DNA of 64,000 bases from Hanstruepera marina (lineage in GTDB: Bacteria > Bacteroidota > Bacteroidia > Flavobacteriales > Flavobacteriaceae), in the NCBI RefSeq assembly GCF_019880635.1, contig NZ_JAINVX010000002.1, positions 186,001 to 250,000 on the forward strand, written 5' to 3'. The position numbers and the translations under genes were made by a program. Shown here piece by piece: positions 27,501 through 35,355 of the stretch. Numbering within the stretch: the first letter of the stretch is position 1; every line of letters starts with the position of its first letter. The notes beneath the pieces are model-generated. The model worked only from the letters and a program-made list of their open reading frames with translations, was not told the origin of the DNA and searched no databases.

Positions 27501-27595
27501 TTGACGATGTAACTACTGAAGCTCAAAACGAGCTTTCCAAAATAAAAACCGAACAAGCTAAAACCAATTCGTCAATTCAAACCGAAGACAATTAA
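24578..27595 (+). CDS. large periplasmic tetratricopeptide-repeat protein
   Basis: A 1005-residue protein with a Sec signal (MLKRITVFFLLIIGLNYTIKAQE, cut after about 22). The rest is an almost unbroken solenoid of TPR-like helical pairs, for example YYQLGYAYYKQKQYEDAISEF, AYYHLGESYIQLNKKQEALNAF, AYLRLGDVNFVASDYNEAINAY and YYKAYFLNQEGNYEQS. There is no enzymatic domain, and the C-terminus is short and polar. TPR solenoids bind proteins or glycans and often serve as outer-membrane assembly or division scaffolds. It is followed after 29 bases by a gene for an outer-membrane barrel, so the two probably form one complex. Its precise function is unknown. Confidence 0.88.
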   Translation: MLKRITVFFLLIIGLNYTIKAQESEIYTSHLVDYQKALSLYNNNQYLAAQSLFKSIRKTASTDEIVSDCDYYIANCAVRLNQQNADKLVEDFVENHPTSTKRNTAFIDVADYYFTNGKYAHAKKWYDKVDEDALARNEREKFNFNNGYVSFSTGDYKSAKTYLSQVENSSKYGSQAKYYIGYMAYEGDDYDEANTYFDQVSDQEKYKEKLSYYQADLNFKLGKFEEAIKLAKERLPDSDREEVSELNKIIGESYFNLEQYAEAIPFLKEYEGKRGKWNNTDYYQLGYAYYKQKQYEDAISEFNKIIAGNNGVAQNAYYHLGESYIQLNKKQEALNAFRNASQMDFDLKIQEDAWLNYAKISYDIGNPYQSVPQVLTDYLDKYPDTAYKEEIEILLIDSYITSKNYEEALKLLEGKRSFEYKVAFQKVAFYRGLELYNESQYQEALDLFEKSLKEPRDPVFTARATFWKAETNYNLTNYDEALIGFKQFQSQANNDLPESQNINYNLAYIYFKQKNYSNAEAYFENFISESNDDIRLNDAYLRLGDVNFVASDYNEAINAYKQAVSINKVDSDYAYFQMSLSEGYAGKTNKKIDGLEQFIKQYPKSTLRDDAMYELANTYVKQNDTDKAMRLYNQLASEYRMSTLVPKAQLRQGLVYYNAGDNNEALSKFKSVANNYPGTPEATQAVSTARLIYIDLGRVNEYASWVKTLDYVDVTDADLDKATYESAEKKFLENKSSDAIKQFNGYLNEFPNGLNALQAHFYLAQLYFKDDLQTNAKPHFKYVTEAPQNEFTEEALLRLSQINLNEKDWVGALPILKRLEAEASFPQNVVFAQSNLMKANYQLNNYDEAVAYAEKVLRQSKIDNKITSDAYVIIARSAIKTNNESRAREAYVEVERTASGETAAEAMYYKAYFLNQEGNYEQSNTVVQKLAKDYSSYKYYSAKGLIVMAKNFYNLDDAFQATYILESVIENFSDFDDVTTEAQNELSKIKTEQAKTNSSIQTEDN

Positions 27596-27624
27596 TTAGA
27601 ATTCATCAAACAAAAAAATATCTT

Positions 27625-29352
27625 ATGCGTAAGCAGATTTCAATCATAACCCTTATTTTATTTTTAGCTAATGTTTCGGCATTGTGGTCTCAGGAACGCG
27701 ATAAAGATACTATAGATACTAATGTTATTGATGTGGTAAAACCCTATACACCATCAGTTTCTGATGCTTTTAAGGTAAAAGAAGAACCTAATTTGGACGA
27801 CGATGTCAATACCTCAAAAAAAGAGGTGCAGTATAATATTTTTTCCTTTCCGGTAGCATCTACTTTTACACCAGCAAAAGGTAAGGCTGCAGTTGTAGAT
27901 AAAGAAAAGCCGCCAAAATTATTTGATAATTATGCCTCATTGGGCTTTGGAAGCTATACAACAATTTTAGGAGAACTTTATTTAAATCATGCTTTAAGTC
28001 GAACCGAGAGCGTTGGTGGATATGTTAGTCATCATTCCTCGCAAGGCGGAATAAATGATGTGTTGTTGGACGATAATTTTTTGGATACCAAATTAAACGT
28101 CAATTATGCCAGTAATTTACGTGATATGTCCTGGAATGTTGAATTGGGCGGATTGCACCAAAAATATAATTGGTATGGATTGGCACAGCCTTTGTTTAAT
28201 GAAGCCACTGCCGATAGTTTAGCTGTTGCTCATACCTTTTATGGCGCGCATGTTGGAGGCGATGTAAAGTTTGAAGAGTCGTATTTAGAGTCTGTTTCTG
28301 TATTGTTTAGATATTTTGGCGATGATAATGGTTCTTCTGAAAATAGATTTAAAATGCAGGCACAAGCAGCAATTCCAATTGCTGATGAAGAAATTTCTAC
28401 GACTTTGTATTTGGATTATCTAGGCGGTGCATTCGATAGAAATTATTTTACAAATACCGAATTGAAGTACGGTAATTTTAATATTGGTTTGGCTCCTGTT
28501 TATCGTCTGACTCAAGATGATTTAACGTTGGATTTAGGGGTTTCTTTATTCTATTTAAACGATACAGAATTGGGTGACAACAAGTTTTATATCTATCCGA
28601 ATATTGCTGCGTCATATCGTTTAGTAGATGAGGTTTTAATAGCTTATGGTGGAATCAAGGGCGGCTTGAATCAAAATTCCTATTACGACTTTTCACAAGA
28701 TAATCCGTTTGTGTCACCTACGTTAGTTGTTGCACCAACAGATCAACAATACAATGCCTATGTTGGATTAAAAGGAAAAATTTCCAATAGCATGAGTTAT
28801 GATGTTCACGGCTCGTATTTAGCCGATAGAGATCGTGCGTTATTTATAAATAATGATATCACAATAGCTGAAGAAGACTATACTTATGGTAATTCTTTTG
28901 GCGTGGTTTATGACGATGTCGCAACCTTTTCAGTAGGAGGTGAGTTACATGTGGATGTCAACCGTAATTTTACTTTAGGGCTTAAAGGTGATTATTTTAT
29001 TTATAATGCTGATCAACAGGCTGAAGCTTGGAACTTACCCGATATTGAAGCCTCATTGTTTATGGATTATCAAATTGATAAACATTGGTTTGCAGGCGCA
29101 AGTTTATTTTTTGTCGGAGAGCGCAAAGACCAGTTTTATTTAAATAGTATGATTTTTCCAGCAACACCACAAATTGTAACCCTAGATAGTTATTTTGATA
29201 TTAACGTTAATGTTGGCTACCATATTAACGATAGGTTTTCGGTTTATGCAAGAGGTAATAATTTAGCAGGAAACGATTATGCACGTTGGCAAAACTATCC
29301 CGTACAAGGCATTCAAGTTTTGGCAGGTGCAACCTATAAGTTTGATTTTTAA
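27625..29352 (+). CDS. outer-membrane beta-barrel protein (TonB-dependent-receptor-like, no plug)
   Basis: A 575-residue protein with a signal peptide ending at about WSQ (residue 22), a short conserved linker (DTNVIDVVKPYTPSVSDAFK) and then about 470 residues of alternating polar/aromatic beta-strands ending in VLAGATYKFDF; the terminal aromatic residue is the usual outer-membrane insertion signal. The last strands (DRFSVYARGNNLAGNDYARW) look like the end of a TonB-dependent receptor, but there is no carboxypeptidase-like or plug domain, so TonB-driven uptake is doubtful. It lies 29 bases after the TPR gene and is closed by two terminator hairpins, so the pair forms one transcription unit. 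Confidence 0.78.
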   Translation: MRKQISIITLILFLANVSALWSQERDKDTIDTNVIDVVKPYTPSVSDAFKVKEEPNLDDDVNTSKKEVQYNIFSFPVASTFTPAKGKAAVVDKEKPPKLFDNYASLGFGSYTTILGELYLNHALSRTESVGGYVSHHSSQGGINDVLLDDNFLDTKLNVNYASNLRDMSWNVELGGLHQKYNWYGLAQPLFNEATADSLAVAHTFYGAHVGGDVKFEESYLESVSVLFRYFGDDNGSSENRFKMQAQAAIPIADEEISTTLYLDYLGGAFDRNYFTNTELKYGNFNIGLAPVYRLTQDDLTLDLGVSLFYLNDTELGDNKFYIYPNIAASYRLVDEVLIAYGGIKGGLNQNSYYDFSQDNPFVSPTLVVAPTDQQYNAYVGLKGKISNSMSYDVHGSYLADRDRALFINNDITIAEEDYTYGNSFGVVYDDVATFSVGGELHVDVNRNFTLGLKGDYFIYNADQQAEAWNLPDIEASLFMDYQIDKHWFAGASLFFVGERKDQFYLNSMIFPATPQIVTLDSYFDINVNVGYHINDRFSVYARGNNLAGNDYARWQNYPVQGIQVLAGATYKFDF

Positions 29353-29356
29353 AAAA

Positions 29357-29380
29357 TTCCTGAGAAAGCAGGAATCTTTT
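29357..29380 (+). terminator. intrinsic terminator 1 after the TPR/barrel operon
   Basis: A hairpin with TTCCTG (29357-29362), loop AGAAAG and CAGGAA (29369-29374), extended by an A-T pair, followed by TCTTTT. It lies 5 bases after the barrel stop codon. Confidence 0.65.
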
Positions 29381-29436
29381 GGATATCCTAATTTACTTGT
29401 CGTACTGAACTGAAATCAAAATCTTATTAAATGCAG

Positions 29437-29468
29437 AAAAAAGCACTCAATTTTTGAGTGCTTTTTTT
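29437..29468 (+). terminator. strong intrinsic terminator 2 after the TPR/barrel operon
   Basis: AAAAAAGCACTCAA and TTGAGTGCTTTTTT form a 14-bp stem around a 3-base loop, with a run of seven T at the end. The A-rich left arm makes it potentially active in both directions. Confidence 0.9.
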
Positions 29469-29533
29469 ATTTTTACACTGATATTAGCTTCTGTTTTTTG
29501 AACAGTATATATCATTATCAAAATTTATTCTTT

Positions 29534-31162
29534 ATGAAAAAGTTGTTTTCCATTATCGTTTTAATTCTAATTTTTTCCTGTCAAAAAGAAAAACAACAAG
29601 TCGATGCTGTTGTTATAAATGGAACAGTTTATACTGTTAGTGACAATTTTGATAAAGCAGAAGCTTTTGCCATAAAAGATGGTAAGTTCCTAGAAGTTGG
29701 AAACTCTGAAGACCTAAAAAATAAATACCAAGCCGATACCATTATAGACGCTAAAGGCAAAGCTATATTTCCTGGGTTTATAGATGCACATTGCCACTTT
29801 TATAATTTAGGATTAAATACTCAAGAAGTTAATTTAAAAGGAACCACCAGTTTTGATGATGTTATGAAGCGGGTTTTAGATTACCAAAACCAAAGACAAA
29901 CTAGTTTTGTTATTGGCCGTGGTTGGGACCAAAACGATTGGGAGGATAAAAATTTTCCTAATAAAAAATTGTTGGATGCGCTGTTCCCAGAAACACCAGT
30001 GGCTTTAACCAGAATAGATGGTCATGCCATGCTATGTAATCAAGCGGCATTGGATTTGGCCAACATTACCCCTGAAACTGAAGCTGAAGGAGGAGAGGTA
30101 ATTAAAGAGAATGGTGAATTAACAGGAGTGTTAATTGACAATCCTATGTTATTGGTTGAAGCTATTTTTCCAAAGCCAAATCGTGAATTACAAATAAACG
30201 CGTTGTTGGATGCTCAAAAAATATGCACAAATTTAGGGTTGACTACTGTTTCAGATGCTGGATTAGATAAAGAGGTTATTGAGCTTATAGATAGTTTACA
30301 ACAGTCTGGCGATTTGCAGATGCGTGTGTATGCTATGATCAGCAATACTGAAAAGAATTTAGACCATTATTTGCCTCAAGGAAAAATAAGAACAGACCGA
30401 TTAAACGTTCAATCTGTAAAAGTTTATGCCGATGGTGCATTGGGGTCACGTGGTGCTACATTAAAAGCGCCTTATTCAGATAAAGAAAATCATTTTGGTG
30501 CGATGCTTATTGGTTTGGATGATTATGAGCAATTTGCAAAAAGAATTAAAAAAGCAGGTTATCAAATGAATACACATGCTATTGGTGATTCAGCAAATCG
30601 ATATGTTCTACAGACTTATCAAAAGGTATTGGAAGGAGAATCTGATAGGCGTTGGCGTGTTGAGCATGCTCAAATAATTACCGATAACGACTTTAAAGTA
30701 TTTGAAGATGACAATATAATACCTTCCATTCAGCCAACACATGCAACCAGTGATATGTATTGGGCTGAAGACCGATTAGGAGCTGAACGTATTAAAGGTG
30801 CTTATGCCTACAAAACATTGTTAAATGCTAGAGGAAAAGTAGCATTAGGAACCGATTTTCCAGTTGAGAATGTGAGTCCGTTTTTAACCTTTTATGCTGC
30901 AGTTGCTAGGCAGGATGTTGAAGGTTTTCCTGAAGGTGGTTTTAATGCGCAAGATGGCTTAACAAGAGAAGAAACCTTAAAGGGCATGACTATTTGGGCT
31001 GCATATTCAAACTTTGAAGAGCAAGAAAAGGGCAGTATTGAAGTTGGGAAGTTTGCTGATTTCATTATCCTGGATCAGGATATTATGGAAGTTGAGATTG
31101 GCAAGGTTCCAGAAACAAAAGTTCTACATACCTTTATTAATGGTGTTAGACAAAGCTATTAA
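29534..31162 (+). CDS. amidohydrolase family lipoprotein (YtcJ-like)
   Basis: A 542-residue protein from the chosen start. MKKLFSIIVLILIFSC is a lipoprotein signal with lipobox IFSC, so the start is the ATG at 29534, not the ATG at 29498, which would add 12 residues before the signal. Metal-dependent hydrolase landmarks: FIDAHCHFYNLG (HxH), VYADGALGSRGATLKAPY, MNTHAIGDSANRYVL, RVEHAQII and LGTDFPVENVSPF (catalytic Asp). This is the YtcJ/amidohydrolase-3 subgroup, with unknown substrate (amide or lactam). As a lipoprotein it is probably attached to a periplasmic-facing membrane. It stands after two terminators and is followed 16 bases later by a small secreted protein gene. Confidence 0.92.
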   Translation: MKKLFSIIVLILIFSCQKEKQQVDAVVINGTVYTVSDNFDKAEAFAIKDGKFLEVGNSEDLKNKYQADTIIDAKGKAIFPGFIDAHCHFYNLGLNTQEVNLKGTTSFDDVMKRVLDYQNQRQTSFVIGRGWDQNDWEDKNFPNKKLLDALFPETPVALTRIDGHAMLCNQAALDLANITPETEAEGGEVIKENGELTGVLIDNPMLLVEAIFPKPNRELQINALLDAQKICTNLGLTTVSDAGLDKEVIELIDSLQQSGDLQMRVYAMISNTEKNLDHYLPQGKIRTDRLNVQSVKVYADGALGSRGATLKAPYSDKENHFGAMLIGLDDYEQFAKRIKKAGYQMNTHAIGDSANRYVLQTYQKVLEGESDRRWRVEHAQIITDNDFKVFEDDNIIPSIQPTHATSDMYWAEDRLGAERIKGAYAYKTLLNARGKVALGTDFPVENVSPFLTFYAAVARQDVEGFPEGGFNAQDGLTREETLKGMTIWAAYSNFEEQEKGSIEVGKFADFIILDQDIMEVEIGKVPETKVLHTFINGVRQSY

Positions 31163-31178
31163 CGACATGTTTTTAAAT

Positions 31179-31796
31179 ATGAATAGATTACTTACGTTTT
31201 TGATATTGTGCTGTTTTCAATTTGGTTTTTCACAATATAACGAAGATTGGGAGCCAGCTGAAATTTATTTAAAAGACGGTTCTGTTTTAAAAGGCCAAGC
31301 TCGAATAACTATGCTAGATAGGGCCACACCATTTGGACAAAAAGAGCGTTTACGTTTTACCGAGGGTAAGAAGAAGCCTATAAAAGAAATTAAAGCTAAA
31401 AATGTAGACAGCATTGTTTTTGAATTAAGTGGTAGAGTTAAAAAAAATAGTGTAAATGGAAAGCGTAAAGCAACATTTGTGGTAATCCCTAAAAATAGCA
31501 AAAAAACTAAATTAGGTTTTGCAGAATTAGTTGTAGATGGTGAATTAAAATTGTTGAAACGTAAAGTCTCCAACGGTAATGGTTACTCATTAAATGTAGT
31601 AGAGGAAACGTTATTTCAACAATACGATAATGTACCTGTAGAGTTTAATTATGTAGAATTACAATCGTTTAGAAACCGAGCCATGGCGTATTTCCAGGAT
31701 TGCCAGAGTTTGGTGAAAAAAATTGAAAGCAAAGTATATAAAAGGAAAGATTTAGAAGCTATAGTAAAGTATTATAATTCTAATTGCGCCAAGTAA
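31179..31796 (+). CDS. secreted protein of unknown function with a C-terminal DC...YN..C motif
   Basis: A 205-residue protein with a Sec signal (MNRLLTFLILCCFQFGFSQ). The reading frame extends upstream inside the amidohydrolase gene, but the signal peptide fixes the start at 31179 (or 31167, MFLNMNRLL). The mature part has a beta-rich domain (AEIYLKDGSVLKGQARI) and ends FQDCQSLVKKIESKVYKRKDLEAIVKYYNSNC. The same overall plan appears in the N-terminal part of the protein at 33946-35166. I do not recognise a named family. Its 3' end overlaps the convergent methyltransferase gene by 25 bases. It may be co-transcribed with the amidohydrolase (16-base gap). Confidence 0.7.
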   Translation: MNRLLTFLILCCFQFGFSQYNEDWEPAEIYLKDGSVLKGQARITMLDRATPFGQKERLRFTEGKKKPIKEIKAKNVDSIVFELSGRVKKNSVNGKRKATFVVIPKNSKKTKLGFAELVVDGELKLLKRKVSNGNGYSLNVVEETLFQQYDNVPVEFNYVELQSFRNRAMAYFQDCQSLVKKIESKVYKRKDLEAIVKYYNSNCAK

Positions 31797-32473
31797 TCAA
31801 AGTGCTCGCCATCCAATATTTTTTTGCATTTTAGCCCAACGCTGCCACAGGCTATTTGTAGCGTGTTGAAATCTAAATATAACCATTTCATAGGTGCTTC
31901 CTCTTCGCCTTTGTAACTCAAATAATAATCCAGTTCGCCATAATATTCGGCATTGGTGTTAATCCAAAGGCCACCATCATCATCTTCATACATGTATTTT
32001 ATATCTGAAGAATCTATCAATATTTGACCATTGGGCTTGAGTAAAGACTTTAAGTGTTTTAAATACGTGCCAACCTGGTTCACTTCCTGAAAAATACCAG
32101 TGCCATTCATTAACAGTAAAATGGTATCAAACTGTTCAGTTTCCTCTAATAGGTGAATTTGTTTTACCTGTTTAACGCCACGCTTATGTGAAACTTCAAC
32201 AGCACCTTGAGAGATATCAATTCCCTTTACGGTGATTCCCTTTTTTTGGAGATAAAGACTGTGGCTTCCAGTACCACAACCTACATCTAGTACTGAACCC
32301 TTGGCTAATTGGAGTGCTTTTTGCTCTATTTTGGTCATGTTTTTATAGTCTCTAAAGAGATAAGGCAATGGTAACTCGTCGTCATCAGAAATGTTAGTAG
32401 AAGTAATAATGTCTTCTGTATAATTATCGTTGTAATAATCTAACAAGGCTTTCCCAAATAAATCTCGTGTCAT
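31772..32473 (-). CDS. class I SAM-dependent methyltransferase
   Basis: A 233-residue methyltransferase. Motif I is VLDVGCGTGSHSLYLQ, followed by KGIDISQGAVEVS and FDTILLLMNGTGIF. I took MTRDLFGKALLDYY at 32473 as the start: the in-frame ATG at 32485 lies inside a palindromic repeat (32484-32504) and would add four residues only. The substrate is unknown. It is transcribed toward the preceding secreted-protein gene and overlaps its last 25 bases, giving antisense transcripts. Confidence 0.88.
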   Translation of the reverse strand: MTRDLFGKALLDYYNDNYTEDIITSTNISDDDELPLPYLFRDYKNMTKIEQKALQLAKGSVLDVGCGTGSHSLYLQKKGITVKGIDISQGAVEVSHKRGVKQVKQIHLLEETEQFDTILLLMNGTGIFQEVNQVGTYLKHLKSLLKPNGQILIDSSDIKYMYEDDDGGLWINTNAEYYGELDYYLSYKGEEEAPMKWLYLDFNTLQIACGSVGLKCKKILDGEHFDYLAQLEL

Positions 32474-32483
32474 TAAATTTGTC

Positions 32484-32504
32484 ATGCTGAACTAAATTCA
32501 GCAT
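32484..32504. repeat. palindromic repeat (ATGCTGAA / TTCAGCAT)
   Basis: ATGCTGAA (32484-32491), five-base spacer, TTCAGCAT (32497-32504) is a perfect 8-bp inverted repeat. GTCATGCTGAA...TTCAGCATCT is a recurrent intergenic palindrome in Bacteroidota chromosomes (from memory, not searched). It sits between divergent methyltransferase and cysteine-cluster genes. Confidence 0.6.
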
Positions 32505-32532
32505 CTATTTTAAAAGTTGTTATTTTTACACC

Positions 32533-33027
32533 ATGCAAGATCTTATAAACAATCTCCCAAAGCTGGCCAAAGATAAACATAACGAGAATAAATCGTTTTT
32601 TAAAAAGCTAAAAAAGAAACCACCAAAACAATTGGATTATATCATGCAAGAGTTGCATGAGGCTGAATTTGAACGTACTGATTGTTTAGAGTGTGCCAAC
32701 TGTTGTAAAACTACAGGGCCTTTATTTACAGATAAAGACATAGAGCGTATTGCCAAGTTTTTTAAAATGAAACCACAACAATTTATCGATTCCTATTTAC
32801 GAATTGATGAAGAAAACGATTATGTCCTTAAATCTGTTCCGTGTACATTTTTAGGGGCTGATAATTATTGTAGTATTTATGAAGTAAGACCCAAAGCCTG
32901 TAAAGAGTTTCCACATACCGATAGAAAGAAATTTCAACAGATATCTAATTTAACTCTAAAAAATGTGGCAATCTGTCCTGCGGCTTTTAATATTGTTGAG
33001 GAAATGAAAAAAAGAATTAAATTGTAA
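32533..33027 (+). CDS. YkgJ family cysteine-cluster protein
   Basis: A 164-residue cytoplasmic protein with the cysteine pattern of the zinc- or iron-chelating YkgJ family: CLECANCCKTTGPLFT (about 51-66), PCTFLGADNYCSIYEVRPKACKEFPHTD (about 100-127) and a last Cys in AICPAAFN. In all about eight cysteines can bind an Fe-S cluster or zinc; the reaction, if any, is not established. The lysine-rich N-terminus is usual for the Flavobacteriia members. The TTG start of the hydroxylase gene follows 9 bases after its stop. Confidence 0.88.
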   Translation: MQDLINNLPKLAKDKHNENKSFFKKLKKKPPKQLDYIMQELHEAEFERTDCLECANCCKTTGPLFTDKDIERIAKFFKMKPQQFIDSYLRIDEENDYVLKSVPCTFLGADNYCSIYEVRPKACKEFPHTDRKKFQQISNLTLKNVAICPAAFNIVEEMKKRIKL

Positions 33028-33036
33028 AAAAAATAC

Positions 33037-33876
33037 TTGGAACAAATTATAAATTATTTCGAAACTATTCCATCGCTACACAGAAGTATATTACTTGTAG
33101 GAGGGATTACTTTATTTTGGCTTTTAGAAGGAGCTATTCCATTATTTCGGTTCAATTATAAAAAATGGCAGCATGCTTGGCCTAATTTCTTTTTTACTTT
33201 AACAACCATTATCATAAACTTTGGTTTGGCTTTCGTATTATTGAAGTCTGCTGATTGGGTTGCAAGCAATAATTTTGGAATTATTAATTGGTTGCCAGAA
33301 ATGCCGTTATGGTTATATGCAATTCTTGGTGTTATGCTTTTGGATTTTTTTGGAGCCTATTTGGCGCATTTTGTTGAGCATAAAGTAAAACCATTGTGGA
33401 TGGTACATTTGGTACATCATACTGATCATAATGTTGATACAACAACTGGAAATAGGCATCACCCAATAGAAAGCGTGATTCGATTCACATTTACTTTGTT
33501 AGGTGTTTTTATTGTGGGAACACCTATTGCTCTGGTGTTCTTGTATCAATCGTTATCGGTTGTATTTACGCAATTAACACATGCTAATATTAAATTACCC
33601 AGAAAAGTGGACAAAGCTATAAGCTATTTTTTTGTGTCACCAGACATGCATAAAGTACACCATCATTATGTACTACCCTATACCGATTCTAACTATGGTA
33701 ACATTTTTTCAATATGGGATAGACTGTTTGGTACTTATATGGAGTTGGATAGAGATAAGTTGATATATGGCGTAGATGTTTTTCCCGATGAAGTAGCTAA
33801 TGGAAAGATTGGCGAATTGCTTAAACAGCCTTTTCAGGAGTATCAAAAACCTACGATAAAAGTTTCTGAAAAATAA
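33037..33876 (+). CDS. sterol desaturase / fatty acid hydroxylase family protein
   Basis: A 279-residue membrane protein. The di-iron histidine boxes are visible in order: HFVEH (near GAYLAHFVEHK), HLVHHTDHN, NRHHP, and HKVHHHYVLPYTDSNYG. They lie after two or three membrane helices, as expected for the family, which hydroxylates lipids with molecular oxygen; the substrate is unknown. The start is TTG at 33037 (MEQIINYFETIPSLH), 9 bases after the YkgJ gene, suggesting an operon. The length is typical. Confidence 0.9.
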   Translation: MEQIINYFETIPSLHRSILLVGGITLFWLLEGAIPLFRFNYKKWQHAWPNFFFTLTTIIINFGLAFVLLKSADWVASNNFGIINWLPEMPLWLYAILGVMLLDFFGAYLAHFVEHKVKPLWMVHLVHHTDHNVDTTTGNRHHPIESVIRFTFTLLGVFIVGTPIALVFLYQSLSVVFTQLTHANIKLPRKVDKAISYFFVSPDMHKVHHHYVLPYTDSNYGNIFSIWDRLFGTYMELDRDKLIYGVDVFPDEVANGKIGELLKQPFQEYQKPTIKVSEK

Positions 33877-33910
33877 CCGGTTTTTTATTAGTTAGGAGTG
33901 TAGAGTTTTC

Positions 33911-33918
33911 TATTTTTG
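33911..33918 (+). promoter_or_regulatory. probable -7 promoter element
   Basis: TATTTTTG matches TAnnTTTG, 27 bases before the start of the secreted barrel-like gene at 33946. No clear -33 TTG at 17-23 bases. Confidence 0.4.
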
Positions 33919-33945
33919 GGGGCTTTAAATCAAAACTAATAACCA

Positions 33946-35166
33946 ATGAAACTTATTAAAATTGCCCTTATGTTGTGCGTTACATCCATGGTTGCACAAT
34001 CAAATTTTGTAACAGGTTCTGTTACAACTAAAAACAATCAAATTTTAAATGGAGAGATAGACTATCAGGACTGGAAAAAAACACCTGAAACTATTAATTT
34101 TAGACAAGGTGATAATATTAGAACCTATAAGCCTGAAGATTTACTTGCCTTTCAAGTAGAAAATGACAAGTTTATAAGTAGATTTGTTACCGTAGATGTT
34201 ACAGAACAACAATTGAGTAAAATGACAGATAATCAAAAGGTTATGTTTGAAGATAGGCATGTTTTTTTAAATGTATTAGCTCAAGGTAATGCCAGCCTTT
34301 ATGAATATTATGATTCTAGAACCCATTTTTATGCTGAAAAGGGAGACACGTTTATAGAACTAATAAATCGTAAAAAATTACAGGAAGGCAATCAAGATTT
34401 AATGACTTTTAAGAAATATTTGGGGCAGTTAAATGTACTGTTTAATGATTGTAGTTCCTTGAAAATTTCTGAAGGTTTAGAATACAGACGATTACCTTTA
34501 TCTAAAATATTCAACAAATATAACACGTGTATTTCGGGTGATAATTCAGACAATTACACGAAAAAAGTTGAGCGAGAAAAAGTGGTTTTTTATGTTACTG
34601 CTGGTTTTGCTTTTTCAAATTTTAATTTTGAGCACCCCAATTCAATACTAGAAAATTTTGATGGAGGAAGCTTTACAACGCCAAGCTTTGGAGCTGCTGC
34701 TGATATACCTATTTCTAAAAACAGAAATAAATGGTCTTTGCGTACCGAATTGTTATACTCTGCTTATAAAGGAGAATTTGAACCTAATGAATTAACGACA
34801 ATAACAGATGGTACTATGTATTTAGAACAATCTACTTTAGGTGCAAATGTATTAATACGTTATAAGTTTAAAAGTAAAAATGAAGACTTATTTCCGTTTA
34901 TTAATGGTGGATTTGGATTTAACTATGTGTTATCTTATGAAAATTATGTAAGCTACAAGAGAGTAAATGCTATTTCAGATGAAGAGCAGATGTTTGATAT
35001 AGGTAGTGCCGATTCTTATTTTACCTTTAGTGTTGGAGCTGGTGTAATTTATAAAAGATTTTCATTTGAAGGGCGATTAATGATTACCGACAAGGTATTA
35101 GGATCTGTTTATGGTTCGAGTTCTATTACAAATATTGGTATGTTTGTGTCTTACCAATTGTTTTAA
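33946..35166 (+). CDS. outer-membrane beta-barrel protein with N-terminal secreted domain
   Basis: A 406-residue protein with signal peptide MKLIKIALMLCVTSMVAQ. Residues about 20-200 form a domain like that of the protein at 31179 (NNQILNGEIDY, then VLFNDCSSLKIS... and FNKYNTC). Residues about 215-406 look like an eight-stranded porin-type barrel of the OmpA-like/PF13568 group: VVFYVTAGFAFSNFNF, KWSLRTELLYSAYKGEF, LGANVLIRYKFK, FSVGAGVIYKRFSFEGRL, ending NIGMFVSYQLF with a terminal Phe. The function is unknown. It has its own promoter box and a strong terminator. Confidence 0.72.
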   Translation: MKLIKIALMLCVTSMVAQSNFVTGSVTTKNNQILNGEIDYQDWKKTPETINFRQGDNIRTYKPEDLLAFQVENDKFISRFVTVDVTEQQLSKMTDNQKVMFEDRHVFLNVLAQGNASLYEYYDSRTHFYAEKGDTFIELINRKKLQEGNQDLMTFKKYLGQLNVLFNDCSSLKISEGLEYRRLPLSKIFNKYNTCISGDNSDNYTKKVEREKVVFYVTAGFAFSNFNFEHPNSILENFDGGSFTTPSFGAAADIPISKNRNKWSLRTELLYSAYKGEFEPNELTTITDGTMYLEQSTLGANVLIRYKFKSKNEDLFPFINGGFGFNYVLSYENYVSYKRVNAISDEEQMFDIGSADSYFTFSVGAGVIYKRFSFEGRLMITDKVLGSVYGSSSITNIGMFVSYQLF

Positions 35167-35183
35167 TTGAATTAAATATGTAT

Positions 35184-35212
35184 AAAAAAGCCTTTGTTTA
35201 AAGGCTTTTTTT
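35184..35212 (+). terminator. intrinsic terminator
   Basis: AAAAAAGCCTTT, loop GTTT, AAAGGCTTTTTT: a 12-bp stem ending in a T run, 18 bases after the barrel-protein stop. The A-rich left arm could also work in the other direction. Confidence 0.9.
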
Positions 35213-35355
35213 ATGGCTTTAAATGAATTTCATCCTAGTTTTTGTGTAGTTAAAAGATTATATAGCTTTCATTTACAGTTGTTTATGTAGATTTAATTGA
35301 GGAGTTAATCAAAAATTGTTGTTGGATTAGAAAAGAAAAACCTAACAACCAACAA

